Position numbers and translations under genes: made by a program. This document shows, in pieces, positions 1-13,089 of a stretch of 64,000 nucleotides of DNA. Origin of the DNA: Channa striata (lineage: Eukaryota > Chordata > Actinopteri > Anabantiformes > Channidae). The notes under the pieces are model-generated. The model had not been told where the DNA came from, searched no databases, and saw nothing but the letters and a program-made list of their open reading frames with translations. Each line of letters starts with the position of its first letter. Position 1 is the stretch's first letter. The stretch is taken from NCBI GenBank assembly GCA_033026295.1, contig CM065173.1, forward strand, positions 9,279,517 through 9,343,516. Direction: 5' to 3'.

Positions 1-514
1 AAACTATTCATCTCATTTAAAGTAGAAAATTAATAATAAGCCTTTGTGATTCTTATAATTGATCTATACATGTAAACAAGTCATTTTCTAAATTCCAATA
101 TTTTAGAACAGCCACAGTTTTTTAACTCCTTTATTAGTCACACAAACTTAAATCAGAAGAACATTTTAAAAGGATGTATTGTGTGACTTTAGCACATTAT
201 GTTATAGGTCATTTGTTAGACATTAACATTACTTAAGGCTAAATAAAATGCTCTTAAAAATATTTCACAAGTGCACAATAATCTGGAGTGTGTGCACACC
301 AGCGTCTTATTAAACACACAACAAACAGAAGCTTCAAGGAAGAATGTGCCGCTTTTCTGGTGTTCAGCAGTCAAGGTGTCCACGCATCACATTTTAACCC
401 TCAGGCTGCCTCAGAGATGGTCAGAGTCTTTAACGTGCACATCAAGATAAAATGGTCTATGATTACTTTACAAAAAAGCATATAACGCGCATCAACAGTC
501 ACAGAGAATACGAG

Positions 515-700
515 AGGTCCCCAAATCAGCAATTTTCCCATGATCCTTATCTTTATTAGCTCATTATTTTCCGTGGAGCCAGCAGTGGCTGCTGATCTGT
601 GGCATTTACCGGGAGAGCAGAAACAGCCAATTAGAGAGTGCTTATCTCATCACAGATATGAAGGTGCAATAAGAATAATTAGCACAGTATATTTTGTAGA
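515..700. promoter_or_regulatory. Candidate non-coding element with homeodomain and GATA cores
   Basis: The segment holds CCAATTAG, ATAATTAGC, CTTATCT twice and a CAGATATG core within 190 bp. The mixed composition differs from the AT-rich flanks. Conservation is not tested. Confidence 0.3.
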
Positions 701-1019
701 TAGATGTTGATTTAAATTAGGCTACTTCTACGTGTATTGTTAATATTAGTATTGCATTAGCCAGCACAGCTAATGTGAAATGTGAAATGGAATGTTTATT
801 TCCCCTTTTTTCCTTTCTGGTTACTCTGCAGCAATCTGCTTCTTCACTACATGATTGTTGTGCTGCCATGTCGGAAGACAAAAACAGGGTCATTCCTCAG
901 CCGCTACTTTAAGGATGTGTATGGAGTCCCGTTTGGCTGGGCAATATATCAAAATCATTTGAATTTTTGCTTTTGATCGATGTAAAAAAAAAAAAAAAGA
1001 TAGGAAAAAAAAACAGTAT

Positions 1020-1180
1020 CATTACTCGCTCTGCTGTCACTCAAATGGCAGAGGCAGCTGGAGCCGCGACAGTAATATCAGCTGCCACCGTTTCCTTGGA
1101 GACACAAGCACGTATGTTGCCTTTGCTTGTCAACACGACGGAGTAATGATGGCCACCGCAGGTAAAGACAACGGAAAAAA
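1020..1180. promoter_or_regulatory. Candidate non-coding element with RFX X-box-like site
   Basis: GTTTCCTTGGAGAC (1090-1103) is an imperfect palindrome resembling an RFX X-box, in a locally GC-richer stretch. Confidence 0.25.
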
Positions 1181-1539
1181 GCTGGAGAAAGGCAGAAGTG
1201 TTACCGCTGTAAAATGGAAATGTCAGACACCTCAACTTCTTCCTTTTCACATTAAGAGTAACTGTGTCAGAAGCCACTATGTTAAAAGGATAAGTGCTAG
1301 TGACTGATTTTGAATTTGAATTGCCCAAATAAAGAGCAGGCAGAATTTGATTTAACAGCCACATAACTCATAAACTACAGCTCAACAAGAAAATATTATT
1401 AGTCAACAAAGTACTAACAAAACAAAGTAAACTGCAATTTAAAAGTACTAACTTCCTGTTTTATGTTTAAACTCCTTCTGCCTGACAAAAATGCAAAAGG
1501 TAGGAAAACATAAATACTGGACTGGACTTGAATTTGACG

Positions 1540-1870
1540 GTTTATGAGCCATGTAGCCTCATATCTTTTTTATTTATTCACGGCATATTACATGTCCAAT
1601 ACGGGAAATTCACACGTGCTGATACTGCAAATACATCACTTTAGAGTTGATTGTTTTTCCGTGGGTCACCGCTAATGTTGCCATTAGTTTTCAGTTAATT
1701 TGCATTTACAGATAATTTAAGTTCTCTGTTCCCTGATAAGGTCAGTAATGGCATTTCACAACCGCAGCTTCTGGGTGGGATTGTTGTTTGTCGCTGGTTT
1801 GAGTGCATTTGCTTTATTGACAAGCAGAGAAGTGCGTTGCTATGGCTTTTCCTTATTTATTAAGATGCTA
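1540..1870 (+). repeat. Diverged duplicate segment, copy A (octamer-bearing)
   Basis: This segment is collinear with copy B at 5430-5840. Shared blocks in the same order are the TAGCCTC block; CGTGCTGATACTGCAAATAC against CGTGTTGATACTGCTAATAC; TAATTTGCATTTA; CTTTATTGACAA; and TTATTTATTAAG. An octamer in reverse (ATTTGCAT, 1698-1705) is kept in both copies. It could be a duplicated regulatory element or two old copies of an unnamed repeat. Confidence 0.6.
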
Positions 1871-2303
1871 AGCCTCAGTGGTTTTTATTCTGATAGAGTG
1901 TAGCATATGACTTTGCTTGATATTGGTCTTTGAGGGGCAAAAATAAAATTAAGCCCACCATGCATGTAATGAGTTGATTTTGATTTAAAGGACAGCATCA
2001 ATAATTGCAAGCAATAAGCCCTTCATGAAAACAGTGAATCTTAACTCATGGTAAAACCAATTTTCTTTGTAATGCGGTATAAAAAATATCCAGCTGCATT
2101 GCAAGAACCAACATGATTTTTGTAGCCAAGTTTGTTTAATGCACCACAGTTCAACACCACAACAAATCACAGTATATGATCCAGAATGATCGCAGCGTTT
2201 AAAAACTTAAAAAACACCTCTATACAAAAGTTTAAACAAAGAATGAACACTCACAACTTGAGATGTTGCACATAACTACATACATACAGTACTGAAGTAT
2301 GAT

Positions 2304-2337
2304 ATTTCCATCATCATCATCATCCTCTTCATCATCC
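2304..2337. repeat. Short (CAT)n-like microsatellite
   Basis: CATCATCATCATCAT with imperfect continuation. Confidence 0.8.
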
Positions 2338-3264
2338 CATTCCATAACTTTTTGCAGAAAAAAAGGAACCCCCTAAAAATGATGTGCTGTTGTGGGTTAA
2401 CCACCTGTACAATAATTGGTTAACATTTTTTCGTACATTCCCAGCTGTGGCGTTTTTGTTCTACTCCGAGTTTGTTTCATTATTTTTACCTCTATTTCCT
2501 ACTTTACTTTTGAGAACTTCTCAAGCATTCATGTCATCCACATCAAATAAAAATACGCTGCTTCCTTAGTGAACTGCTTTAACATTTAAAATTTGCAGCA
2601 ACTCAGGTAAATCAGCATCACGCTTAAGTTAAATCTCACTCATCTACCGTTACCTTGCAGTTACACAATGTCCGTTCACGTGTTTCCGGCTGTGATGGAA
2701 CATGCCGTTTCAATCAGTCCTCTCGCTTACACGGGCTGTGCAACAGCTCCCCCTTTACTACACCCAGACAAACACGAACGGCACAGTATTTTTATTCTCC
2801 TACTGTTCCGTAAGCACCTCACAGTGGTTACGCGTTGGGTTGTGCCAAACTTCATGTGACCTAAAACCCAATCCTGGCCCCGGAACGCATTCGTTGTGGA
2901 CCCACTGGGCCCCAGAGCTGCTGCTTTGCTCATGTGCTGCTCCTGCGACTCTCTGTGTGGATACGATGCAATTAATCATGTCAACTAGCTCTCATCACCA
3001 CTGTGTGGAAGATGTAAGCGTTTCTTACAGTTCTAAAAATGCACTGTAATTGTTTCCGTTAAGCAGGCTCACTGAGTACCTGTTAACTGTAACTTTGCTG
3101 GTGTGAGACAATATTGATGGTTATTCTCATTTTGGCACAATACACCACTCAGGGTCCCTTCATCCGCATTGAGTACCGGAGATAATAACCCACATTTTTC
3201 TAATAAAATAAGAAAATGTGTGCCAAATTGGAACACACATCTAACGGGGGAGTTTTTACAGAGA

Positions 3265-3525
3265 ACAACCAAATGAGTGATTTTTGCACATCTGATGATG
3301 ACCACAGCCGAAGCTGCCAACTGGTATTTAGGCATGAATAGATTCATGAAGGAGACATGTCTGTGTGTTTGGCCTGTGATTGGCTGGCATTCATTTGACA
3401 TGTCCTATTACTGGCACATCTGGGGGGCTGGCAGCAGTGGTGCCATGCCCATACACTGCCAGCAGATTATCGTAAACAGATCTCTGAGCCAGGACAATGA
3501 CACAAGTGCAGAAAGCACGTAGAAG
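3265..3525. promoter_or_regulatory. Candidate non-coding element
   Basis: A balanced-composition block with an inverted CCAAT box (TGATTGGCT) and CTGCCAGCAG. The ORF across it has no similarity I recognise. Confidence 0.25.
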
Positions 3526-3662
3526 GGTTCATTTTTAGTGGATTATCAGGATCAATGGGCACTGAAAACACAGACACGGCCCGTGTACGTTCACATTTGC
3601 CGTTTAGGTGCTATTTGTCAATCGAGAAACTGAGATCATGAATCATGTGAGGCCAACTTCTT

Positions 3663-3772
3663 TCACAAGCAAGGGGGTATATGTATATACATATACATAC
3701 AAACACATTCATACAAATATATATACACATATGCATACATACATATGTGTACGTGTGTGTGTGTGTGTATAT
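3663..3772. repeat. TA/CA/TG-rich microsatellite
   Basis: An alternating purine-pyrimidine stretch of about 110 bp (ATATGTATATACATATACA..., then (GT)n) abutting the LINE remnant. Confidence 0.9.
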
Positions 3773-4440
3773 CATACCAATGTCTCGGCTGTATATCTGG
3801 TGGTATGTATCAGCAGGTTGATGTCTCGTTTCCTTTGGTGCACAGCTTGATGTCATCCATGTAAAGCAGGTGGCTGATGGTTGCACCACTCCGTAGTCAG
3901 TATCCTTAACCGCTCTTGGTGATGATCTGGCTCAGGGTTCAGGCCTATGCAGAACAGCAGTGGGGACAGAGCATCTCCTTGGTATATGCCGCACTTGATG
4001 TTGACTTGTGCAATTGGCTTGAGGTTGGCCTCCAGGGTTGTTTTCCACTTTCCCGTTGAGTTCTCAGTGAAAGCTCTCAGGATCCTGTTGATCTTGTATA
4101 GTTCCAAGAATTCCATGATCCACGTGTGAGGCATTGAGTCACAGGTTTTCTTGTAGTCAATCCAGGCAGTGCACAGGTTGGTGTGTCTGGCCTTGCAGTC
4201 TCGGGTGACTGCCTTATCTACCAGTAGCTGGTCCTTTGCTCCTCTGGTGTTACTTATAATTCCTTTCTGGGCCCTGCTCATGTATTGATCCATGTGCCTG
4301 CTCATTTTAGCCGCTATGATGCCTGACAGGAGCTTCCATGTTGTACAGAGGCAGGTTATTGGGGGGTAGTTGGATGGGAGTGCTCCTTTCTGGGGGTCCT
4401 TGAGGGTCACTGTCCGGCCTTTCAGGGTGGGTTCCATTCA
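3773..4440 (-). mobile_element. Truncated LINE reverse transcriptase remnant (probably R4/Rex6-like)
   Basis: An open stretch at 3853-4437 encodes RT-like sequence: SNYPPITCLCTTWKLLSGII, an RNA-dependent polymerase fold around AWIDYKKTCDSMPH, and GIYQGDALSPLLFCIGLNP. The catalytic YMDD (LLYMDDIKL, 3847-3870) lies in a different frame, after a frameshift near 3930 and two stop codons. The copy begins abruptly near 4440 (5' truncation) and ends in a microsatellite at about 3772. Similar proteins in fish belong to the R4/Dong/Rex6 group of non-LTR elements, but the family assignment is from memory. It is inactive. Confidence 0.85.
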
Positions 4441-5429
4441 GTAGCAGCGCTTTTGGAGAGCTTATTATAGGTGCTGAGATTAAGATTGATTGAGATATAT
4501 ATGCCTTAATTAAGAAACATCTGCTTTGTAGGTTTTGAAAATGTTTGTGTATTCAGAATATGTACACTGCCAGTAAACAATGTTCATTTGTTTTTGGAAT
4601 AAAAGAAGCACAGAATACAAAATATTGCAAAACATTTTAGTATACATAAATCCAAAATGTGACCATTCAGCTGTGAAGTTTTAAAAATCACCAATTTAAA
4701 TGTGTTTTGTCTTGGGATCATTGACCAGAAAACCAAAGACAACGAACGCATCGCCTCGAATTCTAATGAGCAACAAAATCATTGATAAAAACAACAAAAA
4801 TGATTGATTGTTTGAGCCCTTTTTAATGAATCTAGTCATCCAAAATTTGATTTTCAGTTAAGGTAATGGTTTGTGTGAGCACTGAGTAATAACCACCTGA
4901 AAATCAATTAATTAAAAAGAATGCAAATTTTAAAAAAAAGTAATTTGTTTATTAAGAGATCAGAGGACACTGGGACCAATATCTAAAATGTATTCAGCTC
5001 ATCCAAAGGGGGATCAAAGACCAGCAGTATCAGATGCACCAACACCTGAAACATGTGGCTGATATGTAAAACCATTCTAACAATTGATGTATGTTGGACC
5101 TGGTACTAGATACTAGAAGTCAGAAACATGTGAAGACATAATAGAATGTTTGGGCAGGACATATAAATCTGCATTAAGTGTGCAAGAGTGAAATGTCATC
5201 TGATTATTAGTTTTAGCTGCTTTGAGGCGTGTACAATCCTGAATGTGCGAGCACATACAGTGAACGGTATATGTGCTCATATCTGGAGATCACAAGGTTG
5301 CAGGCAGGCAGTCAGGTGTGTGGGTGTGTACAGCTGTGGCTTGAATAAACAGCAAAACGAAACTGAGAAAATGGAAAAACTAAGGAAACCACTTAAATTT
5401 TGAACAATAATGAATTCATTCAGACTCAA

Positions 5430-5840
5430 ACGCTGATATGACACGTAGCCTCGTGTGGTTTATTACAGGGCAAATCCTGACAACAAATGAAAAGCTGTGC
5501 GGCAGAATAGAATTTGAGCATATTGCACAAACGAGCTCCAATATTCTGCTTTTATGCCCAAAGGGGCAAAGCAACGTGTTGATACTGCTAATACAACAAT
5601 TTAGGGTTGTTTGTCAAACTGCACTTGTGAGAAATGAGTGTGGCAGAAAGCTTTGTAGTCCAGCTGACGATCGCCAGGTCCTGTTACCACCAGCTGTAAT
5701 TTGCATTTAAATATTATGTCAAGTTAATCAAGTCATCAGATTTTGGTTGAGTTTTTGTTTATTGGTCATATGAGTCATTTTTCTTTATTGACAAAAGAGC
5801 TGGCAAGTGTGTTATGAGGATTTTTTATTTATTAAGTTAC
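5430..5840 (+). repeat. Diverged duplicate segment, copy B (octamer-bearing)
   Basis: The partner of copy A, about 3.9 kb away in the same orientation. The octamer ATTTGCAT lies at 5699-5706. It is longer than copy A because of an extra stretch near 5480-5560. Confidence 0.6.
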
Positions 5841-5999
5841 AATAGCCCATTTTGATGGCACTGCATTGTTAACTTAAAGGTGAAGCCAAAAAAGATTTAG
5901 CATTTATCTCATGACTACGTACGTATAATTGTATTTCTCAATAAATGTCCAGTTGTGCTGGTGACGTTTTGCAAATCTAACTGCAAATAAAATCAATGC

Positions 6000-6036
6000 A
6001 AACACAATGATAAGCAATTAACTTATCATTGTGTTT
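6000..6036. repeat. Perfect 15-bp inverted repeat with 7-nt loop
   Basis: AAACACAATGATAAG (6000-6014) and its exact reverse complement (6022-6036) flank CAATTAA. Two copies of AACAGAAATTA follow directly. It lies about 160 bp after the duplicate segment, copy B. Confidence 0.9.
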
Positions 6037-6525
6037 AACAGAAATTAACAGAAATTACCGTGGTCATTAATTTTTACCCTGTGTTACGTCACACTAAGGC
6101 TCCCCTGGTTGTTTGGCCCTTGTACATACCTTGACTCTTTTAGCTGCTCGACTATAAGTACAGCACAGGAATATTAGTGCTGACACTAAAAAAGCAGCAT
6201 TAAAAATAAGTAAAGAGGTTAAAGAAGGAGTATAAAATATTTAACCTATATTAGAGCGCTTCAGAGCGAAGGTGGCATCATTGCAATAAAAAAAAATCCC
6301 TTTGAGTACTCCTGGCCTTCTTTTCAAGTGCGTACTTCCAGCATAGCAGGTGTGCAGCAGCCATGTCCCGTGAGGAACAGGTCCACGGTCAGCGAGTTCC
6401 CAGGAGCCAAGTCTCCACACACTGATTGCTTCAGTTAGAAAGTGGAAGGAGTTTCCACTTCCATAACTGCAGCTGGAGTGTCTGTTTTTGATGACAACTA
6501 CCCCAAACACTTCACAAAAACCAAA

Positions 6526-6570
6526 CACCCACCCACCAACACAAACACACCCACACACACACACACACAC
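6526..6570. repeat. CA-rich microsatellite
   Basis: Imperfect ACCC/ACAC sequence ending in about ten perfect CA units. ORFs read through it are low-complexity and not genes. Confidence 0.85.
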
Positions 6571-9500
6571 TTTGCCCACACACCTTCTAGCCCTTGGCTG
6601 TTTAGACAGCGAGGCGGTGGGTCCAGAATCTTATTACCTCCGAGGAGGGCTGAGCAGCTGGCAGGCTCTCAAATTCATGAAAATCTCAATATCTGTTGTT
6701 TTTAGTCTGTGACACAGGGCAGCAATGACTTGGATATCAGCCATAGTTTAATATATAATAACATTCTGGGAAAAAAGAAAGCAAAAACAGCATTTTGTTA
6801 GTGGTAAACTATGCAGTAAATTACATTGTCTTTGAAAAAATATTTTAATTAGAGTTAATAACTGCATATACAGTTTATGTGGGTCGTTTTCACTCAAAAG
6901 CTGACAATTAAATATCACTGGCCCTTCAAAACATATTTTTGGCTTCACATTTTCTGTTCCCCCACTAAACGAAAAGCTAAGAACAGGATCACTCCTTTTT
7001 ACAATGAACTGTTGTGAGGGGACAGCGGTTTTCCAAGTCGTGAGTTATGACGTCAACCGCATTTCTATAATTATATCAGTGCCCACCTGCATGTTGCCTT
7101 TACACATCTATTAATTAGAATTCAAGTAATTATGGATATGTGCCCATGACTTATGTGCCCATGAAGCAGAACCTACATTGATCTTGCTCGTAAAACAGGG
7201 CTCCAAATGTTTGCAGAGGTACGTCACTTACTCTCAGTTCCCACAGTAACCACTTAATAGGACCATAAAGTTGTCTGGAAATTACTATTTTCAAGGTTAA
7301 ACATGTTGCTATATTTACAATAAAGGTGTTTGTGAAACATCCAACTAAAAAGAAATTGTTTTGTGAGCTTAAATCTAATCAGAAGTGTTCAAAAAATAAA
7401 AACTTTATCACGTGTTGTTTTTTGTTTTAATTTATGAATTGAGGAAATGTCATAAAACTAACACAATCGCATTTGTTGCATCTCTCTCTCTCTCTCAAAG
7501 TGAAAACCTCGAGGTTACCTGAAGACTGACGTACCGCATGAACCACATCCAACCTAGCAAAAAACATTGCAGTAAATTGGAACAAAACATAAATAATAAA
7601 TTCTTTCAATGTGAAAATGGATGTAGACCAATGCTGCATGTTTATGGAATCACTGATGCAATACAAATCGCACGTACCAAATATTGGTACTAAATGAAGA
7701 GGTATTTGTCGATACTTGATCTTATTAAAACAATTCGATTGGCGCCATAAAATGACTGAAGTTTGATATCCAGCCCTATAAACTATAAAATCCATACTTG
7801 ATGTTCTGCTGCTATAGGCCTTTAATCCAGTGTATTAATTTCACCTAAGCATTTGTGATATATTTTATAAAAACAGGTTGTCTCCGGTGTGTATTCACCC
7901 TCCCACCCTTTTGGAATTAAAATAATACAATATGTTAGGTGCTGACATGCACAGCAGAGTAATAGATTCATCCGTGCAATTTGGGGTTTGTGGTACCAGT
8001 AGCCAGGTAGTGCAAGACAATGAGAATATTAAAGAGTCAATCATGCACTGATGTCATCTCCTCTGATTAGCAAAGAGGGATAATTTAACCAACTAGTGAT
8101 TTATCTCCTATCTTACATTGACTTCTAATAAGTTAGTGACAAATGTTTTGGCATTGCACGTTTTCTGCTCATGGTGTCAAATGCGTTTGTCTCACAGCGT
8201 AGACAAGGGATGTGTCTTAAAGGCCAGAAGCCTCTGCATTTGTGCAGACATCCATTATTGGATGACATCCATTAATGAAGATGTCTGCTCTAAAGTGAAA
8301 AATGGCACCCACTCTTCCTTCTTATTAACATGAAACCTTAAAGAAATGTTTCTTTCAGTTTCCTCAGATCTTCCATATTGAAAAAAAAAGCTTGTTTATG
8401 TAGGTTCATAGTGGTTGTAATGCTGCTTGACCCCAATACGCTGCATATCCACACATCATTTCAGCGTGCTTTTAATTATTTAGTCCCAATCCTGGCTGAG
8501 GTCTACTTGGCCAGAAACAACACTCTGAAAAATAAATTTAAGCCTCTAACAGCAAGCAAGATAAGTCTCACAGTCTTCACTTAGTATGCTGCTTGAAAAA
8601 GACAGTGAGGGTTTAATTTTGTGAAGTGAATTTTCTCGCATGAAATGAAACGGTATTTTAGGAAAGCAGGGCACTCGCACCAATTTAGCGAGAAAATGTG
8701 ATTGAGTGTGTGTCTGAGTTACTGATGGAGTTGTATCTGAGCAGCAGTCCAGTAAAAATGTGCCAAAGATTAAAACACAGATTTGTCCAACACGTCGTTT
8801 CAGGTTTCTTCATATTCACATGTGTGCGTTGGCATCCAGTCCGTACAGACAATCTCTACATCAATACTAACAGAAATGTCAGGTTTTTTGAGGCATGTTA
8901 TATTATTACTGTAGAAAACCAAAGACAAACGGTGGACGGGGATAAGAAAAAAATCATAAAATATTTTTATCTCAATTAAATACTTTATTTCAGTTCAGCT
9001 ACAAAGAAGTAAACATTTTAAGGAATTATTAAAGCAGAGTGCACTAACTAAGGACATGAACAGAAGAAAAAAACATTTTAAATGTTAGTTTGACAGACAC
9101 TCAGTTCATCCAACTTTGCACGTAGATAAGTCTGAGATCATTCATATTTCATTTCAACTTTATTTTTGCAGGATTAGTGGCTCCAACTGGAAAGAGCTTC
9201 CACGCAAGTCACAATTACAGTCAATTGTGTTAAAAAAAAAGTTTTCCTAAATGTACTGGAATATTAACAATTTCCATAGTTGGGATGTTTTTGTTTGGGA
9301 ATGGCATCTCCTACTTTCAATCCACACATTCCAGCGCTGTGGTGCTGATCTTAGCGTATAATATTTGCGCGTCATCATTGACATCTATATATCGATTTAA
9401 ACATGAAATGACTGTGGTCATTGACTGCAGGCATTTCACCGACAGGCTACAAAAAACAGATCTGCACTAGCAGTAATGTCACAGCTCTCACACTCACTTT

Positions 9501-11439
9501 TTACAATGAACACTGCAGTGGGTATTGAAAATACGCATTCATGCAAAATATTAAAACAAACGCATAAGGTGTAAAACTGATTTCTATAGATCAAATGAAG
9601 ATTGGATTATAAATAAGTCAGCTTCTTCACTCTGAAGTGCTTCATGTAATAATTAACATTACAACATAAGTGCAATACATACTTTGACCTCAAAAATGAC
9701 CACTGACCTTCTCTTGAAGATCAAACATTTTGGAATAGTACTGTAGTATTCATAGTTTCATTGCAAGAATTGTGTTGGTATTGCAAATCACTGATTTTGT
9801 TCTTTATTGTGTCCACCCACTGAATCTTTTATACATTCTTCAGCCGTCAAAGCCCCAAGGACATCCTGTCAAGTTAATGTGTGCAGAATCCTAAAGAAAA
9901 TTGATTTTAAAGTATGCAGCATTTGAAAGAATTGTAGAGAAAAGGACCAGAAAAGTGTCTGACAATGACTAAGAAGCAAATGTGAATAAACTCGTCTGCA
10001 AGTGAAGGTCTATGCCAAGTCCTTCCTGCGTACAGTGAATACTCTGAAAGGAAGGTAAGGCAAGCAGACCTTAATCTGCATAATCATCACAAAACTGAGA
10101 TAGTAAGTAATTATGTGCGACTGAAAGGAGAGGCCTTAACATCTGCCCTCTGACTTTCTGACTTTTAAGGATAATAAAAGCTGTGGATAATGACCAGTGG
10201 AGCTGGGGTGAGTTCACAGATTTGTAGAGAAATCAAACATGTGTCTCCCAAAAGTTAAAGCTGCCTCTTTATAATGAATTTGTTTGTCGTACTAAGTACT
10301 ACAGAAGCAAAAATGACGCCAACATCATCAATCAATTCCAAATGACAGTGAAGTGAGTTTCCTGTAAACATATCCCACAACTCCCTCTTAGATTTAGTGC
10401 CTAAACCTGAGACTGTAGCTCTGTGTTCATTTTGGAACCACAAAAGCATCCATAAATATGAGCTGATAACAGCCTGCTCCATGATGTATTTCTTCTCTTA
10501 TTGGGTGATAATGTTTTCACCTTAATGAAGACACTATAATAAACCATACAGATGGTAGAAAAGTAGCCAAATTTATGCTACAATCAATCATATTCACATA
10601 TTTATCACTGAGCACTGCTCCATCAACCAACAGTAAACTGCTTTTGTACACGAAGCTTCAGTTAGGATAATAGATCTTAAGAACAATTTTTTTAAAGTGT
10701 TGCTCCATTATCTTCACGATACTGCATTTATTCAACTTTTTCCACCTTACTGCCACCGTTACTACTTCTTCCCTTCAAAGCAAAGTCTTAGCACTGACAT
10801 CACATTCGAACACAAATTACTGTGCAACGCATTCAGGACACAATACTCTATTCTCAGCAGCAGCTTTACATGTCAATATTGCTCGTCTCTCAAGCAAATG
10901 AGCCAAAAGGAAGAGAAAATAATGGAGTTCTTGGTGTGACGATGTAGTCTTACTGACAGAATGCAGATAAATGGTGTAATAACAAGGCGGTGTTCTGCAC
11001 AAAGGATTGACATGGCAGCGATAATTCAGGCACAGTGGGCCACCATCAGAATATTTCATAAATACTAAAATGGTTACGTTCTAAAAAGCATAGAAACCAA
11101 AACTGTCAAATTGAATCCGATGAATGCAGGACTGTTGAATGGGTTGGTCACATTAAAGGCTGAGCTGTTGGGATATAACTCAGAGTTTGCAGAATCTCAA
11201 GGCTGACGTGGAGCAGACAACACCTGTCCTGATTTACCTCTACCAGCCAAAATTATGAGAACATAGACAAATACCACAGAGACACTGACAGTTGTTGTTG
11301 GAGCACCTTGCAGATGGCTTTAGGACAGGAGATGAGCAAAGGGGAGGAACCTATTATACAGGCAAACACTGACGACTTTCAACCTCCCGTCTTACTCGGG
11401 AACTTTCACTGAGGGCCCAGATGTGTTCTGCAAGGACAC

Positions 11440-11590
11440 AATGTCCACTCTCACACGGCGATCGCACCTGGAGCTGCCCAGTGAAAACACGGTCTAACCG
11501 GCCGACCAGTGAACAGCTGGAGAACTTGGGGTTAAGGGTCTAGCTCAAGGACTTGCTCAGCACTGATTTCACCTTTGGGCCATCACCAAC
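11440..11590 (+). repeat. Degraded teleost SINE-like repeat fragment
   Basis: The string GAACTTGGGGTTAAGGGTCT and a following CTCAAGGAC resemble the widespread fish repeat that reads 'GGGGTTAAGTGTCTTGCCCAAGGACAC'. The assignment is from memory and the boundaries are approximate. Confidence 0.45.
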
Positions 11591-12639
11591 ACATTTCATG
11601 TGTTTCTGTTGAATACTGCAACACCAATTGTGTAGATAAAAACTTAATATAATCTGTGCTGACTGATCTCAGTTATAGGTACAGAACTTTTATACCTTAT
11701 CAAAGTGCTTTCCATGAAAGTCCCTTAGGTACCAATAACGTATAAAAAACTTACTCATTCACCCATTCACGCCCATACTGTAATAAACACAGCACAAAGA
11801 ACATGCATAACTTGAGAGAAGTTGGTATAAATTTCAAAATGCTTCAGAAAATGTATTTAACTCAGGAAAAAGTGAACTGTTTGCCTGCAGTTGGGATTAA
11901 CCACATGTAAACAAATCTCACAGTATGTAAATGTTGTGTGTCCTTTGAGATTTAAAGGTCGAAGCCTGCAGTGAAAAAAACGTTTCATCGCCGTCTTCCA
12001 ACGTCCTCTCGCTGTTCCATATAGAACAGCATGTGAAATTAGCTCTGAACTTGACCTTCCGACATTGTTGAATGTTTATAGAACTAACGGAGGAAAAATT
12101 TGTGTAAATACAACGGAAGGAATGAGTCTCAACAACCAAAAAGGAGAGTATTCAAAAACCCTCAAACGTCTGAAAGTGGCCAACTAATTTCTGATCATTA
12201 GTCAATGACCAGGAGTTCAGTGGGAAACAAAATGACAAAATTTCTTACCCAAATTAATATGCTGAGGTTTTTATTAAGGGACAACCTGACTAAGCTGCCA
12301 GCAGTGAGCGAGCCGAGGCGTGGGCGTTTGGAAAGCAACAATGTAAAGCGAGCGGCCAGGGACCAGATGTAGTATTACGATAGTTAAGAAGTGCATGTAC
12401 TGTAGGTATGAAACCATAAGTGGAGCTTCAAAAGAGCAACACGAATAAGTAAATTATTGTAGGTACTTTTACATGCTCCTGTAAATACCATATTAACAAT
12501 TTAGACTGATCTTATGAACCGACTTAATTTTTTTATTGGCATATTTGGTAGTTTTAAAGCTCTAGTATTGCCAGACATGGTCTGCTGCTCGGCTTCGGTT
12601 GCTTCACATTAATCCAAACACATGGCAGCTGCTACGCAA

Positions 12640-12835
12640 GGTGCTCATTCACCCACTGGGAGGAACGTGGGATTCAATGTCTTTGCCAAGGACACTTAGA
12701 AATATAGACCCAGGGAGCCAGGGAGCAAAATGTAGACCAGAGGAGCCAGGGATCGAAGCAACGCCGCGATGATCGGTCAACAATCTCTCAAGCTTCTGGG
12801 ACACAACACTGCAGCCATCACACGGCGCACTGGAT
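12640..12835 (+). repeat. Degraded teleost SINE-like repeat fragment
   Basis: It contains CTCATTCACCCACTGGGAG, TTTGCCAAGGACACTTAGA and GGAGCCAGGGATCGAA, in the order seen in a very common fish interspersed repeat. An internal near-duplication of CAGGGAGCCAGGGA is present. Confidence 0.55.
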
Positions 12836-13089
12836 GAATCGGAGCGATTATTCACGTAGTGAGGATGACAGGATCCTTACGTTAGACATCTGCATGCTAA
12901 TATTTAGCAGGAACAGTGTTTAATACCCTTGGATGCATCATAGCCAAAACTGTTGACATCACACCACAAACAAGATCAGACTTTAATCTATGATTTTCTT
13001 TTTCCATCCATAGAGGTTTTATTTCTGTAAAACATTCCAGGCCAGAAAACTTTTATCTGCATCAATGAAATACATAATGTAAAGTCTAT

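Noticed and set aside
6442..6712. Thr/His/Pro-rich ORFs
   Set aside because: They are translations of a CA microsatellite.
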